From contig CM070568.1 in NCBI GenBank assembly GCA_036346405.1, positions 7,322,221 through 7,386,220 of the forward strand: a stretch of DNA of 64,000 nt. The letters are read 5' to 3'. Source of the DNA: Phyllostachys edulis (taxonomy: Eukaryota; Streptophyta; Magnoliopsida; Poales; Poaceae). The stretch's first letter is position 1, and the number at the start of each line of letters is the position of its first letter. The translations under genes and the position numbers were made by a program. Positions 47,160 through 58,872 of this stretch are shown piece after piece. The notes under the pieces were generated by a model. The model did no database searches. It was given only the letters and a program-made list of their open reading frames with translations, and was not told the DNA's origin.

Positions 47160-47248
47160 AATAGTACTGCTAGTAGCTAGCTTAAAGAACAATTCATACG
47201 ATTTTATCCTCTTGAATCTTGATGGTATTTCTTCTTGTGTTTACCACG

Positions 47249-47663
47249 TTTACGTACGTATGCATAATTAATGCAAATGTGTATAGTACATTCCACGTAC
47301 TTTAGGCTGCTCCCAATGCTCCACTTTGACTAGTATCTTAAGCATGCCATATAGGCAAATTGATGATGTGGCACCATAATTAATGAGGAGAGATAGTACT
47401 CTAGTATCTAATTTGGATACCAGTTTGGGCTCGAAATCCAACGCGTAAAATTTATTGTATACTCATGCATGTAATTAAATGAAACAGCCTAAGATACTAC
47501 ACAATAAGAAACCTTGCATTGAAAAGATAGTATCTTAATACTTCTCATGCACTAAGAAACTGCACTAAGATATTGCCTATTAGAAGCAGCTTTAGTACTG
47601 TCAATTTACGTACGTATGCATAATTAATGCAAATGTGTATAGTACAGTCCACGTATTTTAGTA
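47249..47663. repeat. 66-bp-period tandem duplication, first copy split by the MITE
   Basis: ACGTACGTATGCATAATTAA followed by TGCAAATGTGTATAGTACA occurs at about 47250-47304 and 47605-47663. Removing the MITE and one TTA leaves two adjacent copies of about 66 bp. Confidence 0.9.
47305..47591. mobile_element. Tourist-type MITE, 287 bp
   Basis: Ends GGCTGCTCCCAATG and, inverted, AGCTGCTTCTAAT; flanked by TTA on both sides (47302-47304 and 47592-47594), the target preference of PIF/Harbinger-derived Tourist elements. AT-rich, with no coding capacity. Confidence 0.85.
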
Positions 47664-47982
47664 CTGTCAATTTCATATTCATCTCTTGATATACCACAAC
47701 TGGTCTCACCGACCGCTGGTTTAGGTACGTTGGTCTCAAACTAACTCGCCTACTCCAACGTTACTCCAAGGCCGGCCAATAGCTAGGTGGGGCAGATCCT
47801 TAGAAGACGGAGTACATTTAATACGCTACCTGCATGTGCCTCTATCTTTACGTGCATGTATCAGCACGTGTCTGTATTTATACGTGCATGCATGATACAT
47901 GCATTGTACATACATACATGAGACTACATCTATGTTAAGTCGTCGTCGTGCATGATCCACGAATTCAATGCGAGCAGTTCGA

Positions 47983-48157
47983 CCTGCCACGCATGAATGC
48001 GTGCGTGTACATTAACACAACTAATTATGCCCCTGGAGGGGTTTTTTTTTTTTGGTCTTTTGGCCTGCCCACGCATGAATGCGTGCGTGTACATGAACAC
48101 AATTAATTATGCCCCTGGAGGGTTTTCTTTTTTTTTTCTTTTTTTGTCTTTTGGCCT
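47983..48157. repeat. 81-bp tandem duplication
   Basis: CGCATGAATGCGTGCGTGTA followed by AATTATGCCCCTGGAGGG and a T tract occurs twice (from 47983 and from 48064). Few differences, mostly in the T tract. Confidence 0.9.
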
Positions 48158-48452
48158 GTTTGGCTATGAAATAACAAATCTACCCTTTTCCCTGTGGCAT
48201 TGACAAAAATAACAGCGCGGTTAAATAGACAGACAACATGTGTCCCCTGCGATGCTCCCTAAACACTTTAGGACCTGTGGCAACAAGACAGGGTGCGTGG
48301 TAGCCAGCACAGCAGGCGTGCGGTAGGCGATCTATCGTGGTCCCAGCTCATGATAGACTTCGGCCACGGTAAGTCGCTTTCCGCGGCAAGTCGCTTTCCG
48401 CGGCAAGTCGCCTTCAGTGGCGGTTTTATACGGTAGAGATGTCATTTCTGCT
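48158..48452. other. No gene; short GC-rich repeats resembling MULE end sequence
   Basis: GGCAAGTCGCTTTCCGC is repeated in tandem near 48380-48420, and GTCATTTCTGC at 48440-48450 resembles the ATTTCTGCAAAT of the MULE TIR at 40420. It may be a fragment of a MULE end broken by the adjacent LTR. Weak. Confidence 0.35.
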
Positions 48453-51400
48453 AAAATTTGGTATGTTTTTGAAGTTTTAAAAATAAAAATAACCATTTGA
48501 ATTTTCTGTTGAAGTCAAAGCTTAATATGGATTTTTTGGAATAAAAAACAATTTAATATGAATAATGTCAACATCAACAATTGTCAAAACTATTTTATTT
48601 GGGGTTTATGTGCTTGGATATATTTTCTAGAATTTTTTCGAGTTTATTTGCTATTTTCTATTTGCCTATTGGGTTTCCTGTGATTTTAAAAAAGAAAAAC
48701 TAAATTAAAATCTCAGAAATTTGGTTGGGCCGAATCACCTTAGACCCGGTCTGTTTCCTTCGCTCTCGGCCCAACTCCGCGCGCAGCCTAGCCGCGCCTC
48801 TTCTCTCTCTCTGCGCAGCTGACTGGTGGGCCCCGCCTATCAGGTCCACCTCCCACCTCCGCTTCATCCTAGCGACGCATTCGCCCGCGTCTGCCATTAA
48901 TCCTTATAGAAGCTTCGTCTGACAAATTTGTTTCCAACGGAAAGAGTCTCGTTGCGATACAATTTCCGAATCCTTATCTCTTTCCGCGTCCGAGTCTGTT
49001 GAAATCTTATCCTGTATCGATTTCTATCTTCGGATGTAACTCGCGTTCATCTTGGACTCCTTTAGGGCTCTGCCACCGATACACCCTCTTGGTCACATCC
49101 CTACCCTATAAATAGGACCCTGTGGATCGCCTCAGCACCCTCATCCCAAGCCACCTCGACCTTACAGCTCTAGCGCCGCCACAATCCAAGATTTTAGGAT
49201 TTCGGCCGAGCTTGTTGTTTTTTGAATTGCGCCGCCGACGTTGCCACCTCATCGTCGTTGACCACACCATCATCTTCATTGTCACTTGGGCTACCTCCTC
49301 AACCTCTCCTCGTCGTCGGCGCGTCGCCGAAGCGTTTTCCGACAAATGCCCATACCTCTCCGCCACCAAAACCTCGTCGGCGGCCACCACCATTGTCCTC
49401 AAGCAACCGTAAATGCACCATTGAGTTCGTAATAGTGTTCTCTACATGTTGGTATCACTCATCGCGGTCGAGACACTGCCATGTGACGTTGTCACTGGAG
49501 CCCATTGGTTTGTTTACGACCAGGAAGTCGTAAGCCTCCCACAACCAGGAAGTCGTAACATTTCGACCAGGTAGTCGAAACTTTCTACGACAACGTGCAG
49601 TCGAATCCTTCTGACTAGGTGGTCGAATCTCCTTCTGAGCACGCGTGGTCGAAAATGTTGAATAGTACTCGAATTCCTTGTTGAATATTTTCTTTAGATT
49701 AGATATTTCAGAAGCATATCTTCTTCTTCCGAACTCCGTTTGAGCCCATTCAAATTTCTAAATTCATCTAAATTCAAAATCTATTTATCTAACATTTTTA
49801 TTTAATTTTTGAAGTTGGTTTTATCTCTGTTTTATATTTATTCGATTTATTTACTTTGTTTGCGAGTAGATTTTGATACTTCGGGAAGTTTTGAGCAAGG
49901 GGGAGTGCACCAAGATCAAGATCAATCCCAGGATTTATTCCAAGGCAAGTCGTAGTCCTTTGATCATGTTATAACTATGATTTCAAAAGTATATTGTTTT
50001 ATATAATTGTATGTTATCTTTATACAAAATGTTTTGGGATTAGCCATTACCTCTTGTCATTATGCCTCCTTTGATTATTTGAATGTCATAAATCCTTTGT
50101 CACCCTAGCATGGATAATTTTAGTTGGACATGTTTATATCACCAACATGGGTCTCGTATAGATGCTTAGTCATGCTTAGTTGCGATGGGTTCATGATCAC
50201 ATGTGTCATAATGATTAAATTTGACCTAATGAGATATGGAATTATGGTGGTTAGCCACTTTGTTAAAATTTGTGTGCCACGACAGGGTATTTCATTGGTC
50301 TTGGTTAAATAAAATGGTTTTCGCTCGGGCGAGTAGATGGTGGATTGAGGGTGTGATTATAACACGTTGTGGGTTTGTGGTAGACTCGCCCGAGTAACTT
50401 GTCAATGACTTAATCTTGTGCGCCATTGAACTAGACCTATCGTACAACCACATGCCTGATGGGACGGGCCTAACCTAGTAAGTTGTGGAGTTTTGGCATT
50501 GACTACTCAGGTAGTACATGGGTGGAGGTGTGTACTCTTTCTAAAGTCACATCGCAGGACGGTTCGCCGCTTTCCTGTCTAACGTTGTGTGGCAACCAAC
50601 GATGAGGTTGGGATGATTGTATGCACAATAGGAGAATCAATTGTTGAGATGAAACCTCTAAAAGGTTTAGTTATGATTGGTGATCGCTACACTGGTTATA
50701 TCTTGTGGGTAAAGTGTACAACCTATACAGAGTGTTAATTGATCTATTCGAATAGCCGCGTCCTCAGTTATGGATATGTCCGGGGATTTCACACGAGAGA
50801 TAGAGTTTCTTCATAAAATGTGTCGGAGTGTGAATAAAAAGTTCACTTGATGAATATAATGTTTGTTTGGTGAACAAATAATCCACTTGGTATTTTGTCT
50901 TGGGAAGTGAATGCGTAGTTCATTAGTTGTTTCAAAACAATTGTTTACTTATTTATTATTCTTTTCAATTACGCATTTCAATCTATTATTGTATTTATCG
51001 TAAATGTTGTTTTATGCAAAAGAACCATACAGCTAACCTTTGTTCAAACCTTGCATGAATACTATTTGCATACATTTCCTACGGCTTGCTGAGTGTTTTA
51101 TGTACTCACGGCTTTATGCCTTTGTTGATCAGTTGAAAAATATCAAGCTGCTCAAGAGTTATTCGCTAGGAGTACCCTGAAGGTTTTGCGGATTAGGATG
51201 CATTCTCCACTCGATTGCATGTGGGCATGTTGATTGGCCTTTTTAAGATTTTCTATTCCGCTGCAAGAATTTATTTGTTTGTTTAGCTCTGCGTGGTAAG
51301 TTAAGTAAACGTTGACCATAAGGTCCAGTTATTATTTCTGTTTGTTACTTTGAGATCTTTTTAGTTAAATCAAATAAATGGATGGTATTTCATCACTGTT

Positions 51401-51480
51401 TCTTGTGTGCGCTAGCTAATGATCTGGGACTAGTTCAGAATACAGAGAGGGTTCCTGAATCATATTTTTAGGTCCCGACA
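48453..51480 (+). repeat. 5' LTR of the gypsy-type element, left edge missing
   Basis: Homology to the 3' LTR starts at AAAATTTGGTATGTTTT, about 12 bp inside the expected start. A short array of GACCAGGTAGTCGAAA-like units lies at 49516-49635. Confidence 0.88.
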
Positions 51481-52182
51481 GAGGTAGTATCAGAGTCATA
51501 TCGACTATAGAACGCAACCTTTGTTAGCATGGTCATTTTGGTCAAAAGCTTCAAAACTTATTTTCTAAATCAAATCAACTTAATTTGATTTAAGTGGTTA
51601 TTCTTTCTATTCTATTCTATTCTCTCTCATCTGAGTCTATTATATTCTTATCTTGTTCTATTCTATTCTTTTTGATCTTGTGCTAGAGATCTTATCTTTT
51701 GCCTTTGCTGAATTTTGTTTTATAATCTTAAATTGATTTTCTCGCCTTAGTAATTTCCCTAGTCTAGAAGAAAGGCGTCGAATCACCAGCAATCGTTAAG
51801 AGCATCTCCGTCGCTTTGTTCCAGCTGTTTGCCCAGAGTCTCCTCCAGCAGTTCGCAACTCGTGGGTGTTCTATAGCGATTCAAAGCCAAAAGTTGAAGA
51901 GTCTTCGTTCTCTAGCCCAGAGTGGGAGCCGTCCTATTAGAGTCTTTACTAGCGTTTTTAGATCGTGGTTGCAATAGGTCTTTATTTGGGTTGTGTGTAA
52001 GTGGTAGCTGCAGTTTTGCTATCAAGCATTATGTTGCAGTCACACTAAGGCTTTAATTTGAAGAGTTAGTTGTTCTTTCATAGCATTTCAGCTATGCATT
52101 CTATGCCTTTTGTCCTTGAGTATAATCTAAGTTCCCCTAATTAAGTTGTTTCTGTCTTCTCTATCCTGTTCTGTCTCATCTA
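51481..52182 (+). other. Retrotransposon leader with primer-site remnant and TTCTA repeats
   Basis: The primer site is followed by an untranslated leader with TATTCTATTC-type pyrimidine-rich repeats at 51600-51675. No open frame is supportable until gag at 56039. Confidence 0.7.
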
Positions 52183-52828
52183 CACTACAACAAGACCAAT
52201 CTATTCCAACACACACTAACAACACATATAGCATATGTTGCAGGAAAACTCAACTACAACACATATTCTCATGTTGCTACGACCCAAGTGTAGAAAGCTC
52301 CAAACGTACTCAACGCCTACTATGTTACCACACTTTATAGTGTAAGTTACAACACTTAATAGACGTGTTGCTAGGTCAATTAATGAACAAATTTTATGAC
52401 TCATTTAATTACCACCTAGGAACGATTGGCTAAGATACTTCGTTGTTCTAATTCTACTAATCTGCTTATTTGTTTTTATAAGAAAGGAATATGCATGTCA
52501 TCATAATGTGGTTGTTGATTATCTCACCATGGCAGTTGTATCCAATGTAGAGTGACTATATAATTTATTACATTGAAAAATGAATTAATTTTTTATAATA
52601 TTATAGGCAAACTAGTTCAAGATCAATGGTATCTGACAAACAATAGTTCAATATTGAAGAAGCATATTATATGTACCGCTCATTTTTTTTATCTTGTGCT
52701 TCTCAATTTATTATTATTAATAATAATAAACTATCTCTACTACTTAAATATTGGAGTTGGTGATGGTCGTCCATCCTACCCTCCTTATCATCTGTTGGAT
52801 CGAGAGCGAAACATTTGACATCCCCCAG

Positions 52829-53336
52829 ATGCGTCGCGCGCGGTCAGCAACCGCCGCCGCCCCACTTCTTCAGCCCGATCTCCCCACCACGATAGTCGAT
52901 GCCCCACCTCCGCCGCTCGGGTTCGCCTCCGCACCATCCCTCCCCGAGCCTCCTTCTCCGCCGCCGAGGACGGCTACGCGCTCGCCACCCTCGCCCGCTA
53001 CCAGAGCTCGCCCTCCTCGCCCTTTCTTCCCGACCCCCCGGCTCAGCCGCCGAAGTCGACCATGTGGTCGCTGCCCTCGCACCTGCCCTCTGCCCATGCC
53101 ACCACACTCGCCATCGTCGCCGTCCGCATCTACTTTCAATGGTGACTTGAGGGCGCGCGACATTGGAGCTACAGATCAACAACAGCGGCGCAGCTATAGT
53201 CTGTTGGTGGCACAGGCGGAGATCACGGCATGTGCATCCCTGTCGCGTCAAGAACAAGAACAAAGAGAGGGGGAGGGAGGGAAGGAAGGAGGCCAAGGTG
53301 TAGCCGCTGCCGTCCTAGTCGCCGTCGATTTGAATG
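52829..53336 (+). pseudogene. GC-rich first-exon-like sequence in the CACTA element, no known domain
   Basis: The frame from ATG at 52829 (MRRARSATAAAPLLQPDL) is Pro-, Ser- and Arg-rich and runs open until a consensus donor, AATGGTAAGT, at about 53336. Such GC-rich 5' exons are common in grass genes. No domain is recognised; the composition could reflect a shuffled fragment read in the wrong frame. The open frame continues to 53584 if unspliced. Confidence 0.5.
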
Positions 53337-53915
53337 GTAAGTTTCTCAAATTTGCTTGCCCATATGTGGAGCTGACTCTGGTTTTGTTCTTTGTTTTCTG
53401 GTGCTCTTTCCTTGTAACTTTGTTTCATCGACTTCAATATGAATTACGAAGCTGCCGCCCTCCCCTGGACAGCATCATCAGCACAATGTCTTCCTGGTTC
53501 CTCACTGGTCACCAACCGTTCGACGAAATGCCTAGCCCATTCATGGTTTGCAACGGCAAAAGTAGTGACGGAGCCCATTCATAATGATTATTGTGGGTGA
53601 GTTCTGTGGCTTTAGGATGGTATAATGGGAAGCATCCATTATTCTAACATAAAAGGAAGTTCATAACATCTTGTATTCTCCTTAATTACTCTGTTAACCT
53701 AATTAGTCTACTCCATATGTTGCATTATTTCTCACACAAGTAGTGCACAAGTTTCTTGTATAAATGGTAGATTCTGAAGGGAAAAAAGTTGAGTACGGAT
53801 TTAGTGTGATCTATCTATGCTTGCCTGGTCACCTTCTTTCTTAACTCCTGTTGACTTGTTGTACAAATCACTTTTGCATTGTATAACCTTTCTGATACTC
53901 ACATTTTGTACTGTA

Positions 53916-54230
53916 GGCTCCTGCTATCAATGATCTGAAAAACTACGCGCCTTCTATGCAAAATCAAAGTGTGAATCTTGCCTCATCATCTATCAATATG
54001 GTGATTGAAAATAGACCTCTCTGTTCACGTGAGTCAACTCTCACAGTGAATGTTTCAAGTGCTCTGAACCAACCTGTTGGAATGGTTGGTTTGACTAACA
54101 GCGTGCCTGCAAATATAACTGATAATAGAACATTGGAATGCAGGTCAGGGATGACGCTATGAGCGAGGGAGTCTTGAGACTTGCAGTAACTAGAGATTGG
54201 GTATCTGGTGAAAGCAGCCTTCCTGTGAGT
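53916..54230 (+). pseudogene. Captured exon-like segments, unrecognised protein
   Basis: After a TTTTGTACTGTAG acceptor an open stretch reads APAINDLKNYAPSMQNQ to DNRTLEC, then GVLRLAVTRDWVSGESSLP up to a GTGAGT donor near 54222. Codon-like order, flanking splice signals and lack of transposon motifs suggest a captured host gene. The source protein is not recognised. Confidence 0.5.
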
Positions 54231-54539
54231 AATAGACTTTCTACTAAGGCCTGTCATGATGGTATTTTGGGATTACTGTTCATTATTCTGGCATGTCACT
54301 ATGTTATTGTATAAGAAACTGACTAGAGAAATGGGAATGTTGTTGCAAATGGTGACAGGATATGCAGAATGAGAGCGACAAAAGGAAGGAACTTAACCTT
54401 CTGAGATATTAAGCAGTACGTTTTATTTACAAATTTTTAGTGCTTCATCTTCTGATGTATTCCTTCAAAAAATTCGCACATCTACCTCCAAAGAAAATTT
54501 CTCACATCCATCTACTGATGCTCGTCAGTCTTCACTTAT

Positions 54540-55315
54540 CGCAGCTTAAGGATGAACTATTGCTCTTGACCATAGGAATTGGAGCTGCCTGCAGTTTATA
54601 CTGTCTCCTGGTCTTTTCTATGGAGGTATACATATTTTGTAACGCCATATTTGACAACAAATTACCCACATACTTTTGTGTCACTCATAAAATAATTAAG
54701 TAGTTTAATTAAGCAATATCTTGTTTAATTGACAACTTCCAGATCTGACCGAAATCTCTAATCTACTGGTAGATAACTAAAATGTTTTAGCTTGATTTTG
54801 TGTTGGCATAATTTGTGCCAATTGTGCATCACACAGTTCATCATTTTTCTATATTCTGGTCCTTATTTTAGAGACTCAAACTTACATAATCTTTTGAATC
54901 ACTGACTTGGCCCAATTTAAGGGGCTACATCAAACATACACAATGACATGTGGACTTCCTGTCTAGAATCAGAGCGGCCTTTAAAAAAAAGAATTATTGT
55001 GAATGGTCTCGGCATCTTATTGGAAGTGGTTATTTTCAGTGCTTCATCTTGGAAGTGCTTTTTTGTTTCATGGTTCTGTTGGAGGGTGGTCGAGAACATG
55101 AGGTGCTATTAAGGTTATGGGAGAACTACAAGACAATTGGCCAAACCAAAGGAAAAGCGATTGCCTGGTCTTCAATTTGTGTATGTTAATTTTAGCTAGA
55201 TTCAATTTATGTCAGATTCACTTGTCCTACATCATATTTACATCCTTGCAATTTATTGTTATCCCTGCAGGTTGAAAAGATCTACAGTTGAATTACTATA
55301 TGTGGATGTTTAGCA
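54540..55315 (+). pseudogene. Further exon-like pieces, one with a hydrophobic segment
   Basis: A piece near 54535-54625 reads LKDELLLLTIGIGAACSLYC, a probable membrane segment ending near a GGTATAC donor-like site. Others lie at 55010-55135 (LIGSGYFQCFILEVLFCF) and, after a CCCTGCAG acceptor near 55270, LKRSTVELLYVDV followed by a stop. The pieces could be exons of one captured membrane protein gene. The family is not identified. Confidence 0.45.
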
Positions 55316-56038
55316 CTTTGAAAGACGGATCAAGAATCAAGGAACTTCATGAAGAAAAGAAAGTAGTAGTTAGATTTTATATTTTACAAGTCAAATTTTA
55401 CTCTTGTTCAAAGCTCTTGTGTTGACAACAAATCAGTTGTTTTTGTAATGTGAAATGATGTTAACAATACCTATATTTATTTCCTTAATGCAATGCAATC
55501 TACCTTTCGAACATTGATCATGTTGAGTTGTGTTATATATTCTGCAATATGACATGCTTAATTAGCAAATAAAAATTCTTTGTAGCAATTATAATTTCTA
55601 CGTACGTAGCAAAAAAATGAATCGTATTTTTCCTGTATACTAATTTGTGTTGTAATATGACAATTATATGTTGCTAACAGGTGTTAGCTATGTTTCGAAA
55701 ACATGTGTTGTTACAAATACAAAATTATGTTGCAACTTTACAGCACCTTTTCTTTTGTATAACAACACCTAATTTGTATTGCGGTAGACCTAATTGCAAC
55801 ACCTTTTCTTTTGTATAACAACATCTAATTTGTGTTGCGGTAGACCTACCTTATAGCAACACGACCAATAACATCACTTATCACATGTGTTGCTATCCAT
55901 CGTAGCAACACATATTTGTAGATATAGCCGCATATACGTGTGTTGCTATAACCTAGTCCTGTTGTAGTGCTACTATGCTCCCTCTCATCTATATTGATTT
56001 TCTATCTTACCTACTAAACCTGTGAAGAATCATCGCAG

Positions 56039-57001
56039 ATGATTGATACTCGCAATACCTCAAGTCGTACTCAGTTAGATGATGCCAATGGCAATGTCAA
56101 TGCCAATGACCAGTCACCAGCCCCTGAAGCCGTAGATCCAAGCATGACACAACTTCTAGTAGCTCAGACTCAATTCATGAGTGCAATGATGCAAAATATG
56201 AACACTATGATTACTCAACAAAGTTAGACCGCAGCGGCAATAGTCAACTTGTTGAATCAGAATAACTAGAATAATCAAGCAGCAGTTGTTCCGCCACTAG
56301 CTCATCACCATTCCAAGTTATCATAGTATATGAGGACTCGTCCGCCCATGTTTTCTCACTCATCAGAGCCTTTGGACGCAGAAGATTGGATTCGTTCTAT
56401 GGTGAAAAAGCTTACCATTGCCCAATGCAATGATCGTGAGAAAGTTCTTTATGCTTCATATCAATTTAAAGGTATAGCCGCAGAATGGTGGGAGAACTAC
56501 ACCGTAGCTCATGAGAATTCGCAAGCCATTACTTGGGAAGAATTTTAAACAACTTTTCGTCAAGCGCATATTCCAGATGGTATTGTGAAAATAAAGAAGA
56601 ATGAATTTCGTGAACTACATCAAGGAAACTTGTCTTTGGATGAATATCTCAACAAGTTCACTCAACTTTCCTGCTATGCTCTAAAAGATGTTGCTATAGA
56701 TAATGCACGTCAGAAGCGATTCAAGCGTGGACTTAATCCCAGCTTGAAATTGCAAGTTGTCGGAAATGACTATGTGAATTTTCAATACATGGTGGATAAA
56801 GCCGTACTCATAGAAGATTCTCATTGTGAATTAAACGAATCTCACAAAAGGAAGATGATACAACATGGATTTCATTAGAATCAGCTACAAAGTGCCAGAA
56901 CCAATGCTCAGCAGCCTTTTCGTCCTAATAATTCATCTGTCGATTTAGAACCCCTACACCGGTATCTCATGTAGGAAACGCAGGGATTCCCAATGCCAAT
57001 A
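56039..57001 (+). pseudogene. Gypsy gag, first part, degraded
   Basis: MIDTRNTSSRTQLDDANGN at 56039, an M/Q-rich stretch, then RPPMFSHSSEPLDAEDWI, YASYQFKGIAAEWWENY and KKNEFRELHQGNLSLDEYLN, the core of the Ty3/gypsy Gag domain (retrotrans_gag type). In-frame stops near 56225, 56267 and 56324 and after TWEEF (56547) show decay. It continues after the hAT insertion at 58438. Confidence 0.88.
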
Positions 57002-57009
57002 ACAACAAG

Positions 57010-58437
57010 CATGGGCGGACCTGCAAGGGTTCATGGGTGTTCAGCCGAACACCCATTTTTTTCTTCAAAATATTTGGTATATAATAGATATATTAGATGT
57101 ATATGTTATTAGTTATGTCAAAACTATATATTTGTGTCCGCAAATAAATTCAGCTCGCACTCCCCATGTAACACATTAGGCCTATTTTCCTTCATACTTT
57201 AGCCCACTAAACTCTAACCTCTATTCTCTCTCTCATCCTGTCGTTGTCTGTGTGTGTGGGGGGGGGGGCTCCAAGTGGCGAACGAGCGGAGGCGCGGGCT
57301 ATGAAGGCGAGCGACGATCGGTGGACATGGCGCTACGATGCGATGATAAGCAGGCGTGAGGCAGCGCTGGGCGAGCGTGCGGCAGCACACGCAGGTGGGC
57401 GAACAGAGACGCGACACGAGCAAGTGGGTGGTAGCACGACAAACAGAGATGAAGGGAGCAAACGGCACCAAGGGAGCAACATGGTGGCCAAGAAGGAGCG
57501 TGGCGGAAGGGAGCAGTATATCCAGCTCACCGTCATCGTCCTCTCTCCAAATCTCGGTGTGTTCTGTGCACTCCACTTCTTCTCCTTGGCTCTGCTTCGC
57601 TCTAGCTCCAGTTCTTTATCGAGTCTAGCCTCTTCCTCTGCTTTCTTAGTTCTTTCCAATGGATGTTATACAAAAATACAATCTTTGCCTTAAGCAATGA
57701 ATAGATAGTTGGGTTCTTATTACATATGTTTACATGCTAATTTTTGCTCTATGGAAGGAACATTCTTAGATGGAGTTCTTGCTGATGGAAAAAAGAAAAA
57801 AAAAGAGCAGGATCAGTAAAGTATGCATTTGTCAAAAAATTTAAAAAAGAAGGCAGGTGCTCTGCCGATCACTATTAGAGGAAGAAAATAAGTTTTACCA
57901 GTCTAGCTGCTATAACCTGGAATAGAAAAAAGTGAGAAAACAATAACAACTAAGACCAAGCACAAGTTTTTTTTTAAAAAAAAGAAGACATGGCTTCTAT
58001 CAATCACTATTAGAGGAAGAAAATAAGATTTAGTGGTATAGCTGCTACAGTCTAGAACAGAAAAATAGAAAAAACAACAACGGTCAAGCACCAAGCACAA
58101 GTCTTGGCCGCACACTGTAACAACAACATAACTCGGCAAAATAAGAAGCCTGGAGTAAAATTAGCTCTATTACTAGTTTTCACCTCCTCAATTGTCATTG
58201 ATATCTATAATTTGATGTTTAATTCGTGCCATTATACTTGCCTTATATCGCTCAATTCCTCATATAAAATCATTAATTTCTATATTTTTTGCATTTTATT
58301 ATATATACGTGTATTGTCATATCAGTGTTTTGGAGGAAAATGACATCTCACGGTATCGGCATATTGGTATCAGCCTATCTGGACAAATTAGCGCCGAAGT
58401 CCGAACACCTATTCTAAAAATTCTGGGTCCGCCACTG
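57010..58437. mobile_element. Non-autonomous hAT element, 1428 bp, in gag
   Basis: Ends CATGGGCGGACC and, inverted, CAGTGGCGGACCC; perfect 8-bp target duplication ACAACAAG (57002-57009 and 58438-58445). The interior has a GC-rich patch with a run of G after TGTGTGTGTG (57250-57270) and AT-rich sequence with an inexact repeat around CACTATTAGAGGAAGAAAAT (57870 and 58003), but no transposase. Open frames at 57240-57690 lack motifs. Confidence 0.93.
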
Positions 58438-58740
58438 ACAACAAGACTCATCAGTCTCAGAGGAACAACAATTTAGTTGCACGAATTACTTGTTACAATT
58501 GCCATAAGACATGTCATTATGCTAATAAATGTCCGCAGAAGCACGAGCCGACACCAATTCCTTTCAATTTGGGACTTACACTAGCCAAGACTTCTTTACC
58601 AAGAGTAGGAAGAGAAAAGCCTCAGACTCCGAATCAAGCTAGCAGAACTCCATCAACTACAGCAGGAGGAAGGCTGAATCACGTCACTACAGAAGAAGTT
58701 CAACTGGTTCAGGACGTCGCTTCTGGTAAGTCTTTAAGTT
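58438..58740 (+). pseudogene. Gypsy gag, second part, with zinc knuckle
   Basis: Continues gag after the hAT insertion. A CX2CX4HX4C knuckle CYNCHKTCHYANKC lies at 58491-58532. It is followed by LTLAKTSLPRVGREKPQ and GRLNHVTTEEVQLVQDV, which in intact relatives leads directly into the protease DSG site. Here the frame stops at SGKSLS and the element goes straight to its 3' purine tract, so protease, reverse transcriptase, RNase H and integrase have been deleted. Confidence 0.88.
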
Positions 58741-58872
58741 AGACCCACGTCAGTTGCAGCTTTGTTTCACTCATAAGAGAAATCTTTTGGGAAGAGTAAA
58801 CAAGGTTGGTTTGAACCTAGTCTTCAGTCAGTCCGAATCTCAGGGACGAGATTCCTTTTAGGGGGGTAGGTT

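Larger units (their letters stand above)
52183..55969 (+). mobile_element. CACTA element with gene-like exons (Pack-CACTA candidate), 3787 bp
   Basis: Ends CACTACAACAAGACC and, inverted, CACTACAACAGGACT; flanked by a 3-bp target duplication CTA (52180-52182 and 55970-55972). Subterminal motifs around GTGTTGCTA and its inverse cluster at 52200-52375 and 55630-55965. No TNP2 or TNPA coding is found. The middle is a GC-rich exon-like stretch followed by AT-rich sequence with splice-like signals, as in elements that captured host gene pieces. It interrupts the leader of the gypsy element. Confidence 0.92.

Noticed and set aside
52751..53584. 277-codon open frame as an intact gene
   Set aside because: It lies wholly within a TIR-bounded CACTA element, starts in AT-rich non-coding sequence, runs through a consensus splice donor at 53336, and has low-complexity Pro/Ser/Arg composition. 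It is kept only as a captured exon candidate.
57244..57693. 149-codon frame in the hAT element as a transposase
   Set aside because: It has no hAT dimerisation or zinc-finger motifs and overlaps several other GC-driven frames of similar length.
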